NCBI RefSeq assembly: GCF_007990755.1
Contig: NZ_BJXA01000024.1
Coordinates: 50,722 to 114,721, forward strand
Direction of reading: 5' to 3'
Length of the DNA stretch: 64,000 nt
Source: Nocardia ninae NBRC 108245
GTDB lineage: Bacteria > Actinomycetota > Actinomycetes > Mycobacteriales > Mycobacteriaceae
Position numbers and translations under genes: made by a program. Each line of letters starts with the position of its first letter. The stretch's first letter is position 1. The notes under the pieces were generated by a model. It did not search any database. It had not been told where the DNA came from and saw only the letters and a program-made list of their open reading frames with translations. Shown here one piece after another: positions 1 through 9,896 of this stretch.

Positions 1-453
1 GCCGTCCGCGGTCGCCCCGCCGATCACGAAACATGTTTCCAGCGTGGCGGATTGCGCCAGCACGGCGGTGGCCAGCGGTTGCAGCACGGTGTCGGTGACG
101 ATCGCCTTCGCGCCGCTGTCGCTGACGATGTAGGCGACCTCGGGCGGGGTGAGCCGGAAGTTGACCGGGACCGCGATGGCGCCGAGCGCGTTGATGCCGA
201 ACACGGCCTCGATGTATTCGGGGTAGTTCAGCGCGAGGATCAGCACCCGATCGCCGAAGCCGACGCCGCGGCGGGCGAGCGCGTCGGCGAACTTCAGCGA
301 ACGCTCGTGCAACTGCCGCCAGGTGGTGTCCGCACCTCGGAAGCGCAGCGCGACCGCGTCGGGCCGCATCTGCGCGTGCCCGGCGATCTGGTTGTTCCAG
401 TGGTTGCGCCGCGACTTGAGCGGCTCGTCGAGCGCCTGCGCACCGGTGGTCAT
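1..453 (-). CDS. fadD5: FadD5-like fatty-acid-CoA ligase, N-terminal 151 residues (runs off the window)
   Basis: This is the N-terminal part of an AMP-forming acyl-CoA synthetase, which activates a fatty acid with ATP and CoA. The visible protein begins MTTGAQALDEPLKSRRNHW and continues with an ANL-superfamily N-terminal domain: GVGFGDRVLIL, then NALGAIAVPVNFRLTP, then YIVSDSGAKAIVTD. These blocks resemble mycobacterial FadD5 from memory. The ATP-binding loop and catalytic core lie outside the window, so activity cannot be judged. The ATG at 453 is preceded by GAGGAG seven bases upstream. It is divergent from the nitronate monooxygenase at 795. The acyl-CoA ligase family call is firm; the FadD5 assignment is moderate. 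Confidence 0.75.
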   Translation of the reverse strand, partial: MTTGAQALDEPLKSRRNHWNNQIAGHAQMRPDAVALRFRGADTTWRQLHERSLKFADALARRGVGFGDRVLILALNYPEYIEAVFGINALGAIAVPVNFRLTPPEVAYIVSDSGAKAIVTDTVLQPLATAVLAQSATLETCFVIGGATADG

Positions 454-1766
<1,313 letters not shown>

Positions 1767-1774
1767 AACCCTGC

Positions 1775-2371
1775 TCAGCCTGATCGGACCCGGCCGGACA
1801 GGCCGGGTCCGATCAGTTGCACCAGGCGCCGGTACGCCTCGGTGGGCGAGAGCGGCGGGTCGGCGTCGGCGATCGCGCCGAGTATCCCGACCACGCCCCA
1901 GGACAGGAACGTCACGGTCGCGGCGAACTCGCCCTCGTCCATGTCGAGCTGCTCGGCGAGGCGTTCGGCGAGGATCTCGGCGACCATCTCGCGCGTCGTC
2001 CGCAGCAGCAGTGCACCGCTCTTGCGACCGAGCAGGGCTTGGTACACCTCAGGATTCGCCGCGGCCAGCTGGAACAGTGTTTGCACGGGGGCCAGCGGTG
2101 TCGCGGCGTCCGGGCCTGTGTCGGCGCCGGGTGCGGTCACCGCGGCCCGCAGGTAGTCGGTGCTGCTCAGCAACAGCAGGTCGTCCTTGTCGCGGAAGTG
2201 CGCGTAGAACGTGGACCGTCCGACATCGGCCCGGTGCAGGATGTCGCGCACCGAGATTCGGTCGTAACCGCGCTCCAGCATGAGTTCGATCAACGCCCGA
2301 TGCAGCAGGCTTTTGGTCCGCCGAACCCGGCGATCCGTGCTGCCCGTCAGTCTTTTCACTTCCGACGACAA
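1775..2371 (-). CDS. TetR-family transcriptional regulator
   Basis: A 198-residue TetR regulator. The helix-turn-helix lies at about residues 18-66 (RTKSLLHRALIELMLERGY, then ISVRDILHRADVGRSTFYAHF and RDKDDLL), followed by an all-helical ligand-binding domain. The chosen start is TTG at 2371, preceded by GGGAGG four bases upstream. An upstream extension in frame has no ribosome site. It is divergent from the methyltransferase at 2470 across about 100 bases, so that gene and its own promoter are the likely targets. The last codons form a perfect hairpin (1780-1816) that also serves the convergent nitronate monooxygenase gene. The ligand is unknown. Confidence 0.85.
   Translation of the reverse strand: MSSEVKRLTGSTDRRVRRTKSLLHRALIELMLERGYDRISVRDILHRADVGRSTFYAHFRDKDDLLLLSSTDYLRAAVTAPGADTGPDAATPLAPVQTLFQLAAANPEVYQALLGRKSGALLLRTTREMVAEILAERLAEQLDMDEGEFAATVTFLSWGVVGILGAIADADPPLSPTEAYRRLVQLIGPGLSGRVRSG
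1780..1816. terminator. Perfect 16-bp hairpin inside the 3' end of the TetR gene
   Basis: The arms 1780-1795 (CTGATCGGACCCGGCC) and 1801-1816 are exact reverse complements around the loop GGACA. It begins 14 bases after the nitronate monooxygenase stop, while forming codons of the TetR C-terminus (GPGLSGRVRSG). No clear U-tract follows, which is common in actinobacterial terminators. Confidence 0.6.
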
Positions 2372-2469
2372 TGTGCCTCCCGTACAAATGTCGCGAATCC
2401 GTCCCGAATGGAACGGTTTCCGTGGTTTTGCCTCTGGTCGAAGTGGCGGCCCCTCCCGACCATGAACAC

Positions 2470-3186
2470 ATGACCAAAAACGCACCCCAGTCTTCCATTC
2501 GACAGGGCCACCATGACACCGAAACCGGTGTTCTGCTTACCGAGCCGCGGCGTTACCGCATATTCAAGGCTCTATTTCTACTCGGTCGAGGTAACCGCCT
2601 CAACGCCAGGCTGGTCGTCCTCAGTGGTGCGGCCCCCGGCCATGCGGTAGCCGACATCGGTTGCGGGCCAGGTGATCTCGTCCGAGCGCTGGCCGCGCGA
2701 GTCGGCCCCGACGGTACTGCTGTCGGCATTGATCCGGCCGTGGAAATGATCGAGTTCGCGACCCGGCATTCCCGTGCGGTGCCGAATTGCCGATTCGAAC
2801 TCGGTGCCGCACAGACGCTACCGCTGCCCGACGCTTCCTGCGACGTGGTCACCTCGACCTTCGCCATGCACCATATCCCGGAGGCGCACCGCGCGGCGGC
2901 CGTCGCACACATGTTCCGGATACTGCGGCCCGGCGGCACGCTACTGCTGGCCGATACCCATCCGACCGGCCGGGTACTGCCCGCGGTGGTCCGGGTAATG
3001 GCACGCGCCGCCGCGCGCCGCACGCATGACGAGATCGGCTCGGATCACCACTCGGATCCGTTGGCGGCGGTGGATATTCGCCGCTATCGAGACATGCTGA
3101 CCACGGCTGGATTCGCCGCCGTGACCTTCCACGCCGTCCAGCCCGCGACGGGAGTCCTGCTGGCCACCAAGCCGGCTGAGGTCTAG
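2470..3186 (+). CDS. Class I SAM-dependent methyltransferase
   Basis: A 238-residue methyltransferase of the UbiE/Methyltransf_11 type. SAM-binding motif I is VADIGCGPGDLVRAL, motif II includes VGIDPAVEMIEFA, and the post-motif block is DVVTSTFAMHHI followed by RILRPGGTLLLAD. The acceptor is unknown. The ATG at 2470 was chosen; no strong ribosome site is visible. The gene is divergent from the TetR regulator, the classical arrangement for repression by that regulator. Its stop overlaps the end of the convergent flippase-like gene by four bases. Confidence 0.8.
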   Translation: MTKNAPQSSIRQGHHDTETGVLLTEPRRYRIFKALFLLGRGNRLNARLVVLSGAAPGHAVADIGCGPGDLVRALAARVGPDGTAVGIDPAVEMIEFATRHSRAVPNCRFELGAAQTLPLPDASCDVVTSTFAMHHIPEAHRAAAVAHMFRILRPGGTLLLADTHPTGRVLPAVVRVMARAAARRTHDEIGSDHHSDPLAAVDIRRYRDMLTTAGFAAVTFHAVQPATGVLLATKPAEV

Positions 3187-5555
3187 ATCATGTCCTTCGA
3201 CGCCAGCCAGCGCATGGTGAACCAGCCGCACAGCACCGGCAGCCAGCAGGTGAGCACGCGGTAGAGCAGCACCGAGGGCACCGCGATGTCCAGCGGCACG
3301 TTGAAGGCGCCCAGACCACCGATCAGCGCCGCCTCGACGGCGCCGACACCGCCGGGTGTCGGCGCCGCCGAGGCCAGCGTGCCGCCGATCATGGTGACGA
3401 TGGTGACGGTGATGAACGTGGTGCCGCCGCCGAAGGCTTCCACGCTGGCCCACAGCGCACCGGCCATGCCGAGGGTGATCGCGGCGCAGCCGAGAATGAT
3501 CACCGAGAAACGCTTGGGATCGCGCGCCAGTTGGGCGAGCTCGCTGAGTACCTCCTGCAATTGCGGGCGCACCGAATTATTCAGCCAGCGGCGCAATTTC
3601 GGCACGAACATGAAGGTGCCGATGATGCCGACGCCGACACCGGCGATCAGATACAGCACCGTGGCATCGGGCACGAAGTGCGAAAGATCCGCGGAGGTGC
3701 CCGCCGCGATGCTGAATACCGCGAGCAGGCACAGGTGCGTGATCACCTGGACCGCCTGCTGTAGCGCCACCGCCGCGGTGGCGCGCACCGTGCCGACACC
3801 ACCCTTCTGCAGGAACCGGACGCTGAGGGCGAGGCCACCGACCCTGGCCGGGGTGGTCGTCGCGGCGAAGGTGTTGGCGATCTGCATGATCACCAGGTTC
3901 TTCAGGCTCACCGCGCCGGACGCGCAGGCCCACAGCGCCGCCGCCGCACCGACATAGGTGAGGCTCGAGACGGCGAGCCCGAGCAGTGCCCACCACCAGT
4001 TGGCCGTCTTGAGCTGGGTGAAGAACGTCGGCACCGCGCTGATGAACGGGTACGCGACGTAGACGAGCCCGATCAGCAGCACCAGCTGGATGATCTGGTT
4101 GCGGGTGAACCGGGTGATCTGCTCGGCCTCGATCTTGTCCTGGCCGGTCTGCTTGCGCACCTCGTCGCGGGCGTCCGCCAGCGCGTCCTTCCAGCCGGGC
4201 ACCGACTTGCGCAGCCCGGCGGGCATGGCGGACTTGGCGAGCCGGCTCGCCGCGGCGATGACCGGCTCCTTGCCCAGGGATTCGATGGCCGCGGCCACCG
4301 CGGGCTCCTTGCCGAAGATCGCCGTGGTGGACACCAGCAACTGGGCGATATCGGATTGTTGCTGCTTGTCCGAGGCGCCGTATTCGGCGTTGGCGAAGCC
4401 GCCGAACAGCGTGGTGCCGTTGTCGATTCGGATCTCGGTCGGGCGCAGGTCGCCGTGCGAGATCTGACCCTGGTGCAGGGCGCCGAGCGATTTCCAGACC
4501 CCGGCCAGCTGGTCGACCGACGCTTCGCTGATCCGGGTGCCCTTGGGCATGGTGTGCGCGTGCAGCATCCAGCCGCGGTCCAGCGCCGCGACGGCGACCG
4601 GTGTGCTGCTCGCCAGGCCGAGGTCGCCGACGGCGATGGTCATCAGCGCGCGATGCTCGACGGCGCGGTGCATGGAGCCGTGCATCGCCGCGGTTTCGCT
4701 GGCGCGGAAGGTGAGCCAGCGCCAGAGCTGGCGCAGTGCGCCGAAGCTGCGCTGATTCTTGCCGTACATCTCGACGACGAGCCCGCGTTCGGGCCCGTCG
4801 ATGGCGGCGGCCAGCACCAGCGGCCCGCGCCCGGCCGGATGCACCACGGTGAATCTGGTGACCGTGTGCCCGCGTCTGGCCAGCACCCGCACCGCGGCGT
4901 CGAGCGGCACCTCCAGCGCGGGCGTGCCGACGACCAGCACGATGACCGCGCCGACCAGCCAGCCGACGGCAAGGCCGAACATCGCCCGTGCGGGCACCAC
5001 GGTGCTGACTACCAAGTGGATCGGCGCGAACGCCAGCAGCAGGAACCACAGGTACCGCCGGGGCCGGTTGGGCAGCCACGGGCTGGACACCGTGAGCACG
5101 GCCGCCAGCATCGCGATCCAGCGCGGATCGTCCAGGAATTGGGAGAGGAAGGTGTCGAGCCGATCCGGCACCTGCAGATGCCATTTCGGCGCCGAGAGGC
5201 CCGTGCCGGTGATCGAGAGCAGCAGTCCGGCGGTGAGCCCCGCCGCCGCGTAACCGGCGAGCAGTTTCCACTGCCTGCCGATGATCAATTCGATCAGGAT
5301 GGCGAACGGCAGCGCCAGAATCGCCATGCCGTAGACGAGATACACCAGATTCGATTGGTCGGGGTTCAAGAATCCGACGATGTTGGATACCGAACGTTCC
5401 AGCGCAAGCCATTCCGGCCGGGTGATCACCGACGCCGCAATGACGATCGCCACCCACGTCGCCGCGAGCACCACGCGAATGATGTCGCTCGTCCGCCGGA
5501 TCAGCGGTTGTAGGAGGTTGCCCGTTACCGGGATTTCCCGCCCGTCGACTCGCAT
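3183..5555 (-). CDS. Flippase-like (LPG synthase TM domain/UPF0104) protein with degenerate kinase-like domain
   Basis: A 790-residue integral membrane protein in three parts. Residues 25-210 hold about six membrane segments. Residues 215-460 form a cytoplasmic kinase-like domain. Residues 485-790 match the lysylphosphatidylglycerol synthase transmembrane/flippase-like family (eight segments, including ANTFAATTTPARVGG and PTPGGVGAVEAALIGGL). The kinase-like part keeps a catalytic-loop-like HGDLRPTEIRI (367-377), but the DFG position reads GGF (385-387), so it is probably a pseudokinase. The ATG at 5555 follows GGAGG by five bases. The substrate is unknown; a lipid or lipid-linked molecule is likely. 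Gene 5801 is divergent, and the spacer carries one copy of a repeated element. Confidence 0.75.
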   Translation of the reverse strand: MRVDGREIPVTGNLLQPLIRRTSDIIRVVLAATWVAIVIAASVITRPEWLALERSVSNIVGFLNPDQSNLVYLVYGMAILALPFAILIELIIGRQWKLLAGYAAAGLTAGLLLSITGTGLSAPKWHLQVPDRLDTFLSQFLDDPRWIAMLAAVLTVSSPWLPNRPRRYLWFLLLAFAPIHLVVSTVVPARAMFGLAVGWLVGAVIVLVVGTPALEVPLDAAVRVLARRGHTVTRFTVVHPAGRGPLVLAAAIDGPERGLVVEMYGKNQRSFGALRQLWRWLTFRASETAAMHGSMHRAVEHRALMTIAVGDLGLASSTPVAVAALDRGWMLHAHTMPKGTRISEASVDQLAGVWKSLGALHQGQISHGDLRPTEIRIDNGTTLFGGFANAEYGASDKQQQSDIAQLLVSTTAIFGKEPAVAAAIESLGKEPVIAAASRLAKSAMPAGLRKSVPGWKDALADARDEVRKQTGQDKIEAEQITRFTRNQIIQLVLLIGLVYVAYPFISAVPTFFTQLKTANWWWALLGLAVSSLTYVGAAAALWACASGAVSLKNLVIMQIANTFAATTTPARVGGLALSVRFLQKGGVGTVRATAAVALQQAVQVITHLCLLAVFSIAAGTSADLSHFVPDATVLYLIAGVGVGIIGTFMFVPKLRRWLNNSVRPQLQEVLSELAQLARDPKRFSVIILGCAAITLGMAGALWASVEAFGGGTTFITVTIVTMIGGTLASAAPTPGGVGAVEAALIGGLGAFNVPLDIAVPSVLLYRVLTCWLPVLCGWFTMRWLASKDMI

Positions 5556-5563
5556 GAGCTCCT

Positions 5564-5712
5564 CCGCCTCTCCGCGTCTCTTGCCGGTCGTTCGGTGCGC
5601 TCAACGTACCGTCGCGGCCCGGCGGTTCACGGCATGCTGCGTTCTGGGCGTACCCGGCGAGTTACCCGTGTAGTGACGAAATCAGTTGTTTACGTCCGCC
5701 GGGGAGAATACA
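5564..5712. repeat. Copy A of a diverged ~150-bp intergenic element (copy B at 42911-43060)
   Basis: This spacer aligns over its whole length with 42911-43060, in the same orientation. Identical blocks in order are CCGCCTCTCCGCG, TGCCGGTCG, GTCGCGG, CGAGTTACCC, ACGAAATCAG and CGTCCG, at nearly identical spacing. It lies between divergent genes (minus gene start 5555, plus gene start 5801), so it may be a shared control region. A small degenerate mobile element is the alternative. Confidence 0.7.
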
Positions 5713-5800
5713 CACCGTCGCGGCGCGGCTGCCTCGCCCGAATCGCCGCCGATCCGCGGGCCTGTGCGGTATCTCACGCCGCGCGGGGATTGAACCTGAC

Positions 5801-6727
5801 ATGAGTGTCAGATTCGAGAATCGACGCATGGACAACGAGCTCTACGACTACAGCCCGATCACCGACCGCGCCCCGATTCGCTGGCCGGACGGCGCTCGCG
5901 TCGCCTTCTATGTCGGCCTGAACGTCGAGCACTATCAGGTGGATCAGCCTTCGACGAGCATCTTCCCCGGGACCGCCGGCCTCGCCCCCGACCCGTTGAA
6001 CTACGGCTGGCGCGACTACGGCCCCCGGGTGGGCATCTGGCGGTTGACCGAGATCCTGGACCGGCACCGTATTCGCGCCAGCGTGCTGCTCAATTCCGAT
6101 GTGGTCGAGCACAATCCGCAGATCATCACGGCGGGCTTGGCGAGGGACTGGGCCTGGCTGGCGCACGGGAAGAACAACTCTATCTTCCAGGCTGATATGA
6201 CGATCGAGCAGGAGCGCGACTACCTCACCGAGGTGGTCGAGACGATCGAGCGGGCGACCGGGCGCAGGCCGCGCGGCTGGATGGGCCCGGCGCTCACCGA
6301 GACCTTTCACACCCCGGCGCTGCTGGCCGAGCTCGGCCTGAGCTACGTGCTCGACTGGACCAACGACGACCAGCCCTATCGGCTGAATGTGCCCGGGATG
6401 CTGAGCGTTCCGTACACGGTCGAGCTGAACGACAACACCCTGTTCCTCGGCAAGGGGACCAGCGGCCCCGACTTCGTGCGGATCGTGCGGGACCAACTCG
6501 ACCAGCTCTACGCGGAGTCGGCCGACAGTGGCCGGGTTATGGCGCTCGCGCTGCACCCCTTCGTCATCGGGCAGGCGTTCCGGGCCAAGTATCTGGATCA
6601 GGCGCTGGAGTACGTGGTGAACCATCCCGGCGTGTGGTCGACCACCACCGACGACATCGCCGCGCACTTCGCGGGCGCGTCACCCCTTGCTGAATCCGCG
6701 CGGGCCGAAGACGATCAGGTCAGTTAG
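5801..6727 (+). CDS. Polysaccharide deacetylase (NodB/PuuE-type) family protein
   Basis: A 308-residue protein of the polysaccharide deacetylase superfamily, closest in layout to the cytosolic PuuE/allantoinase-like branch. Visible blocks are WPDGARVAFYVGLNVEHYQ, the metal-site-like VLLNSDVVEHNP (SD), AWLAHGKNNSIF, the catalytic-loop-like GRRPRGWMGPALTET, and MALALHPFVIGQ near the end. No signal peptide or membrane segment is seen. The hydrolysed bond (N-acetyl, amide or imide) cannot be told. The start is ambiguous between ATG 5801 and ATG 5828, neither with a strong ribosome site. It precedes an SDR gene on the same strand. Confidence 0.75.
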   Translation: MSVRFENRRMDNELYDYSPITDRAPIRWPDGARVAFYVGLNVEHYQVDQPSTSIFPGTAGLAPDPLNYGWRDYGPRVGIWRLTEILDRHRIRASVLLNSDVVEHNPQIITAGLARDWAWLAHGKNNSIFQADMTIEQERDYLTEVVETIERATGRRPRGWMGPALTETFHTPALLAELGLSYVLDWTNDDQPYRLNVPGMLSVPYTVELNDNTLFLGKGTSGPDFVRIVRDQLDQLYAESADSGRVMALALHPFVIGQAFRAKYLDQALEYVVNHPGVWSTTTDDIAAHFAGASPLAESARAEDDQVS

Positions 6728-6804
6728 GCGTACCTGCGGCCGTACCAGGCCGGGGATCGACTACGTCCGGCTGCTCGCGTTTGGCCGATGTTCAGGAGGC
6801 AGGG

Positions 6805-7650
6805 ATGGCTGTGCAGGACCAGGATCTGACAGGGAAGACCGTGGTGGTGACCGGTGCGAGCTCCGGTATCGGCGCCGAGGCGGCGGCGACATTGGCCGCC
6901 CGCGGCGCCACCGTCGCGGTGGTCGGCCGGTCACCGGAGCGGACGGCCGAGGTGGCGGCCAAGGCGGGTGCGGAGCCCTTCCTCGCCGACTTCGCCCGGT
7001 TCGACGAGGTACGCAAACTCGCCGACCAGCTGCTCGACCGCTATCCGCGCATCGACGTGCTCGCCAACAACGCGGGCGGTTCCTGGCCGAAGCGGACCGC
7101 CACCGACGACGGCAACGAGCTGACCTTCCAGGTCAATCACCTGTCCCCGTTCCTGCTGACCAGCCTGCTGCTGGACCGGCTCGTGCAGTCGCAGGCGCGG
7201 GTGATCAACACCGCCAGCATGACCTACCGGATGGCGAAGCTGAACCTCGACACCGTCAACGCGACCACCGGGTCGTTCAACCAGATGGGCGCCTACGCGG
7301 CGTCGAAGCTGGCGAACATCGTGTTCACCCGGGAATTGGCGCGCCGCACCGCTGGCACCGGTCTGGTCACCGCCGCGTTCCACCCCGGCGCGGTAGCCAC
7401 CCATGTGTACGACAACGCGCCGCTCGGCCTCGGCGCGCTCATCCGGTCCCCGCTGGCCAAACCGTTCTTCATCAATCCGAAGAAGGGCTCGGAACCGTTG
7501 GTGCACTTGGCAACCACCGCCGACGACATCAACGGGCACTACTTCCACCGGCTCGAGCTGGAGCCGCCGAGCAACAAGCAGGCGGTGGATCAGGCGCTCG
7601 CGCAACAGCTGTGGGAGCTGTCCGAGCGGGTCACCGGCGCGTCCCGGTAG
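6805..7650 (+). CDS. Short-chain dehydrogenase/reductase (retinol-dehydrogenase-like)
   Basis: A 281-residue classical SDR. The NAD(P) motif is VVVTGASSGIGAEAA, the structural motif is VLANNAGGSW, the catalytic Ser is in INTASMTYRM, and the catalytic Tyr/Lys are in YAASKLANIVF. Long C-terminal segments resemble the retinol dehydrogenase/WW-oxidoreductase-like subgroup. ATG 6805 is set by a perfect AGGAGG at 6794-6799. It is convergent with the second SDR, with only three bases between the stops. The substrate is unknown. Confidence 0.85.
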   Translation: MAVQDQDLTGKTVVVTGASSGIGAEAAATLAARGATVAVVGRSPERTAEVAAKAGAEPFLADFARFDEVRKLADQLLDRYPRIDVLANNAGGSWPKRTATDDGNELTFQVNHLSPFLLTSLLLDRLVQSQARVINTASMTYRMAKLNLDTVNATTGSFNQMGAYAASKLANIVFTRELARRTAGTGLVTAAFHPGAVATHVYDNAPLGLGALIRSPLAKPFFINPKKGSEPLVHLATTADDINGHYFHRLELEPPSNKQAVDQALAQQLWELSERVTGASR

Positions 7651-7653
7651 CGG

Positions 7654-8424
7654 TTACTGTTCGGCCTCGGCGAGCTGGGCGGGCGCGCCGTCCGGCCCGC
7701 TCGGCTCCGCGCCGATGCCGAACACCCCGCCGGTGAAGCTGCCGCCGTCGAGTTCGATGATCGCCTGCGCGACCTGCTCGGTGGGTACCACTGCGGGAAA
7801 AGAGTTGGGCGCGATGGCATTCGCGCGCACCCCGAACTCCGCGAATTCGTCGGCGATATTCCGGGTCAGCTGGTTGAGCGCCGCCTTCGACGCGGAGTAC
7901 AGCGTCTGCCCGGGATACACCTCCGAGCCGGAGATGCTGGAGACGTTGACGATGTTCCGGTTCGCCGCGCGGTTCTCGGCGCCGGTGTGCAGCCAGCTGC
8001 GCTGGGCCAGCCGGGCTGCGAACCGCAGCGGCACCGCGACATTCAAGGTGAAGTGCGGATCGAACTGCTCCAGCGAAGCGTCACCGTCGACGATGCCGCG
8101 CGGCTGCAACTGGACGTGCGCGGCATTGTTGACCAGCAGGTCGACCTTGCCGTACCGGGCGAGCGCGAGATCGACCACCCGCTCCACCTCGCCCGGTACG
8201 GTGAGATCGGCGCGGACCACGAAGACTCGCGAATTGTTCTCCGGCACCGGCTTTTCCGGCTCCAGCGGGTCGACGAACGACTCCAGCTGCGAGGGCACCG
8301 CGGGCGTGCGGGTGCGGCAGACCGCGACGATGTCGTACTCGGTGTAATAGGAGCGGCAGAACACGTTGCCGAGCGTGCCGCCCGCGCCCGTGATCAGGCA
8401 GACCCGGCGTTCACCAGTAGACAA
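7654..8424 (-). CDS. SDR family oxidoreductase coupled to the upstream 2OG oxygenase
   Basis: A 256-residue SDR with cofactor motif CLITGAGGTLGNVF, LLVNNAAHV, VNVSSISGSEVYPGQTLYSASKAAL (catalytic S/Y/K; quoted for its three residues only) and ANAIAPNSFP. It starts with TTG at 8424, supported by GGGGAGGGG six bases upstream, and lies inside the last codons of the oxygenase gene (14-base overlap). The two proteins are therefore probably co-translated. A Pro/Asn-rich insertion after beta-4 (VDPLEPEKPVPENN) is longer than usual. The pairing suggests oxygenation followed by oxidoreduction of a small molecule, but the product is not predictable. Confidence 0.8.
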   Translation of the reverse strand: MSTGERRVCLITGAGGTLGNVFCRSYYTEYDIVAVCRTRTPAVPSQLESFVDPLEPEKPVPENNSRVFVVRADLTVPGEVERVVDLALARYGKVDLLVNNAAHVQLQPRGIVDGDASLEQFDPHFTLNVAVPLRFAARLAQRSWLHTGAENRAANRNIVNVSSISGSEVYPGQTLYSASKAALNQLTRNIADEFAEFGVRANAIAPNSFPAVVPTEQVAQAIIELDGGSFTGGVFGIGAEPSGPDGAPAQLAEAEQ

Positions 8425-9202
8425 TCTTGTCCCCTCCCCAGCGGGCCACCGCGTCGTCTTTGGTCCGGTGCACCCACATCACCACGCTGTTGCGGTCCTT
8501 GATGTTGCCGCCGGCGAAGGTGTGCCAGGTGCGCGGCGTGACTTCGAACAGGATCAGCGAATTATCCAGTGGCGGAATCAGTGTCAGCTCCGGCAGCTTC
8601 TCACCATCGGAAAGGTTGTTGTAGAGCGCGGTTTCGCCGCCGTCGCCCGGCTGCCATTCGGGGTTGCCGAAGTAGAACAGCACAGCCACCGCGCGGATCG
8701 ACTCGCGGGCGAGCACCCCGGCTTCACGCTGGCCGGACTTGATGTCTACCGAGTCGGCCGGCAGCCGCACCTCGTCGGGGCTCGGCGGCTCGCCGGGGAA
8801 CCACGCGGGATTGAGGTCGTTGTGCGGCCACCCGTACGGGGCACCCGGCGCGTGATGATGCACCGACCCTTCGACGTCACCGGTCGCGGTGACGCCGGCG
8901 ATCCCCGCGACCAGGTCGTGCCATTCCCGGGAGGCGAACACATCGAACGCGGTGCCCCGCAGATTGGCCAGGCGGATCCCGTCGGCGCTGTAGTTCGCCG
9001 CCACCTGCTGGAACAGGTCGGGGCTTTCGCGACGCACCCGGGCCAGGTCCTCGCTCATCCGCGCGAAATACTCCGGTACGAACACGTCGCGGGCGTACAC
9101 ATGCGGGAACGGGTCGCTACGCCGGATCCAGCGCCGATGGGCGAACAGATCCGCGAAGCGCTTCGGGCGCGCCTGCGCCTCCAGTACCGATTCGGTTGTC
9201 AC
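8411..9202 (-). CDS. 2-oxoglutarate/Fe(II)-dependent oxygenase (prolyl-4-hydroxylase-like fold)
   Basis: A 263-residue double-stranded beta-helix oxygenase. The iron triad is visible as H-x-D in GWPHNDLNPAW and the distal His in TPRTWHTFAGG. The Arg that binds 2-oxoglutarate is likely in DRNSVVMWVHR. The N-terminus (PFPHVYARDVFVPEYF) resembles the P4H-like family acting on small molecules or peptides. Two in-frame GTG starts occur, at 9211 and 9202. The downstream one has the better spacing from GGGAGGG and was chosen. It overlaps the next SDR gene by 14 bases. Confidence 0.78.
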   Translation of the reverse strand: MTTESVLEAQARPKRFADLFAHRRWIRRSDPFPHVYARDVFVPEYFARMSEDLARVRRESPDLFQQVAANYSADGIRLANLRGTAFDVFASREWHDLVAGIAGVTATGDVEGSVHHHAPGAPYGWPHNDLNPAWFPGEPPSPDEVRLPADSVDIKSGQREAGVLARESIRAVAVLFYFGNPEWQPGDGGETALYNNLSDGEKLPELTLIPPLDNSLILFEVTPRTWHTFAGGNIKDRNSVVMWVHRTKDDAVARWGGDKIVYW

Positions 9203-9405
9203 ACCACTCACTCCCTCCCGGTCGAACCACTCGCGATCATATTGCGCGGTGCACGCCCTCGCCGCTGGTGTTCGTTTTGTGCGCGGGTGGGCGGGTGGTG
9301 CGCATCGGTGGGAGTGGTCGGGCCAGGAAGGCCCGCCTGCGGTCCGATTTCCGGCAACCCCTCGTGTTCCGGAAGTCCGCGACCGCGCCGGTCAGGCCGT
9401 GCCGG

Positions 9406-9792
9406 TCACCATGCGTGCGTGCCGGACTGTTCGACCGGCCGGGCGCCGGAGAAACGTGCCGCGAGGAAAGCGAGGTAGGCGATGAAGCCCACCGACCCGA
9501 GCGGCCTGCTCCGCCGGAAGGTGATGGCCAGTCCCAGTACTACTTCGGTGAGCCCGTTGCGATAGGTCCAGCGGCGGGTGGCGCGGGGAAATGCGCGCGC
9601 GGTCAGCGGATCGAAGGCCTGCGGCGCCGTGAAATGTGCCGCGCCGGTACCGGCGAGTCCGAGTCCGAAAGCCCGCGCGCGCAAGCTGTCCGGCGTCCGT
9701 GCCGGGAGCACGGCAGGATTCTGCGGCGGACTCCCCGCCGCGAGCGCTCGGGTCGACTTGCGGCGCTTACGACGGCCGATGATTCTGCCCAT
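9406..9792 (-). CDS. DoxX-like membrane protein
   Basis: A 128-residue small membrane protein. After a basic N-terminus (GRRKRRKST) come membrane segments including RAFGLGLAGTGAAHFT, TEVVLGLAITF and VGFIAYLAFLAARF. The GTGAAHFTAPQAF...RRWTYRNGLTEVVLG pattern fits the DoxX-like family. Its role is unknown; family members are linked to redox and thiol stress. The ATG at 9792 is preceded by GAGGAG. A palindrome shared with the ABC1-kinase genes lies about 110 bases upstream next to a -10-like TAGGGT, so it is probably a member of that regulon. Confidence 0.7.
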   Translation of the reverse strand: MGRIIGRRKRRKSTRALAAGSPPQNPAVLPARTPDSLRARAFGLGLAGTGAAHFTAPQAFDPLTARAFPRATRRWTYRNGLTEVVLGLAITFRRSRPLGSVGFIAYLAFLAARFSGARPVEQSGTHAW

Positions 9793-9896
9793 GCTTCTCC
9801 TCGGTAGGCCTAGGTGCGGACGCTCAGCCAGCGGCTGCGGAAGAACTCGGCTGGCTGCCGACGGACTCCCTGCACAACTGAGGGGTAATTATCCGA

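Noticed and set aside
4356-5513. Long plus-strand open frame opposite the flippase gene
   Set aside because: High GC makes antisense frames open. The translation is low-complexity (Arg/Gly/Pro/Asp-rich), has no ribosome site, and overlaps a well-supported membrane protein. The same argument applies to other long antisense frames in the window.
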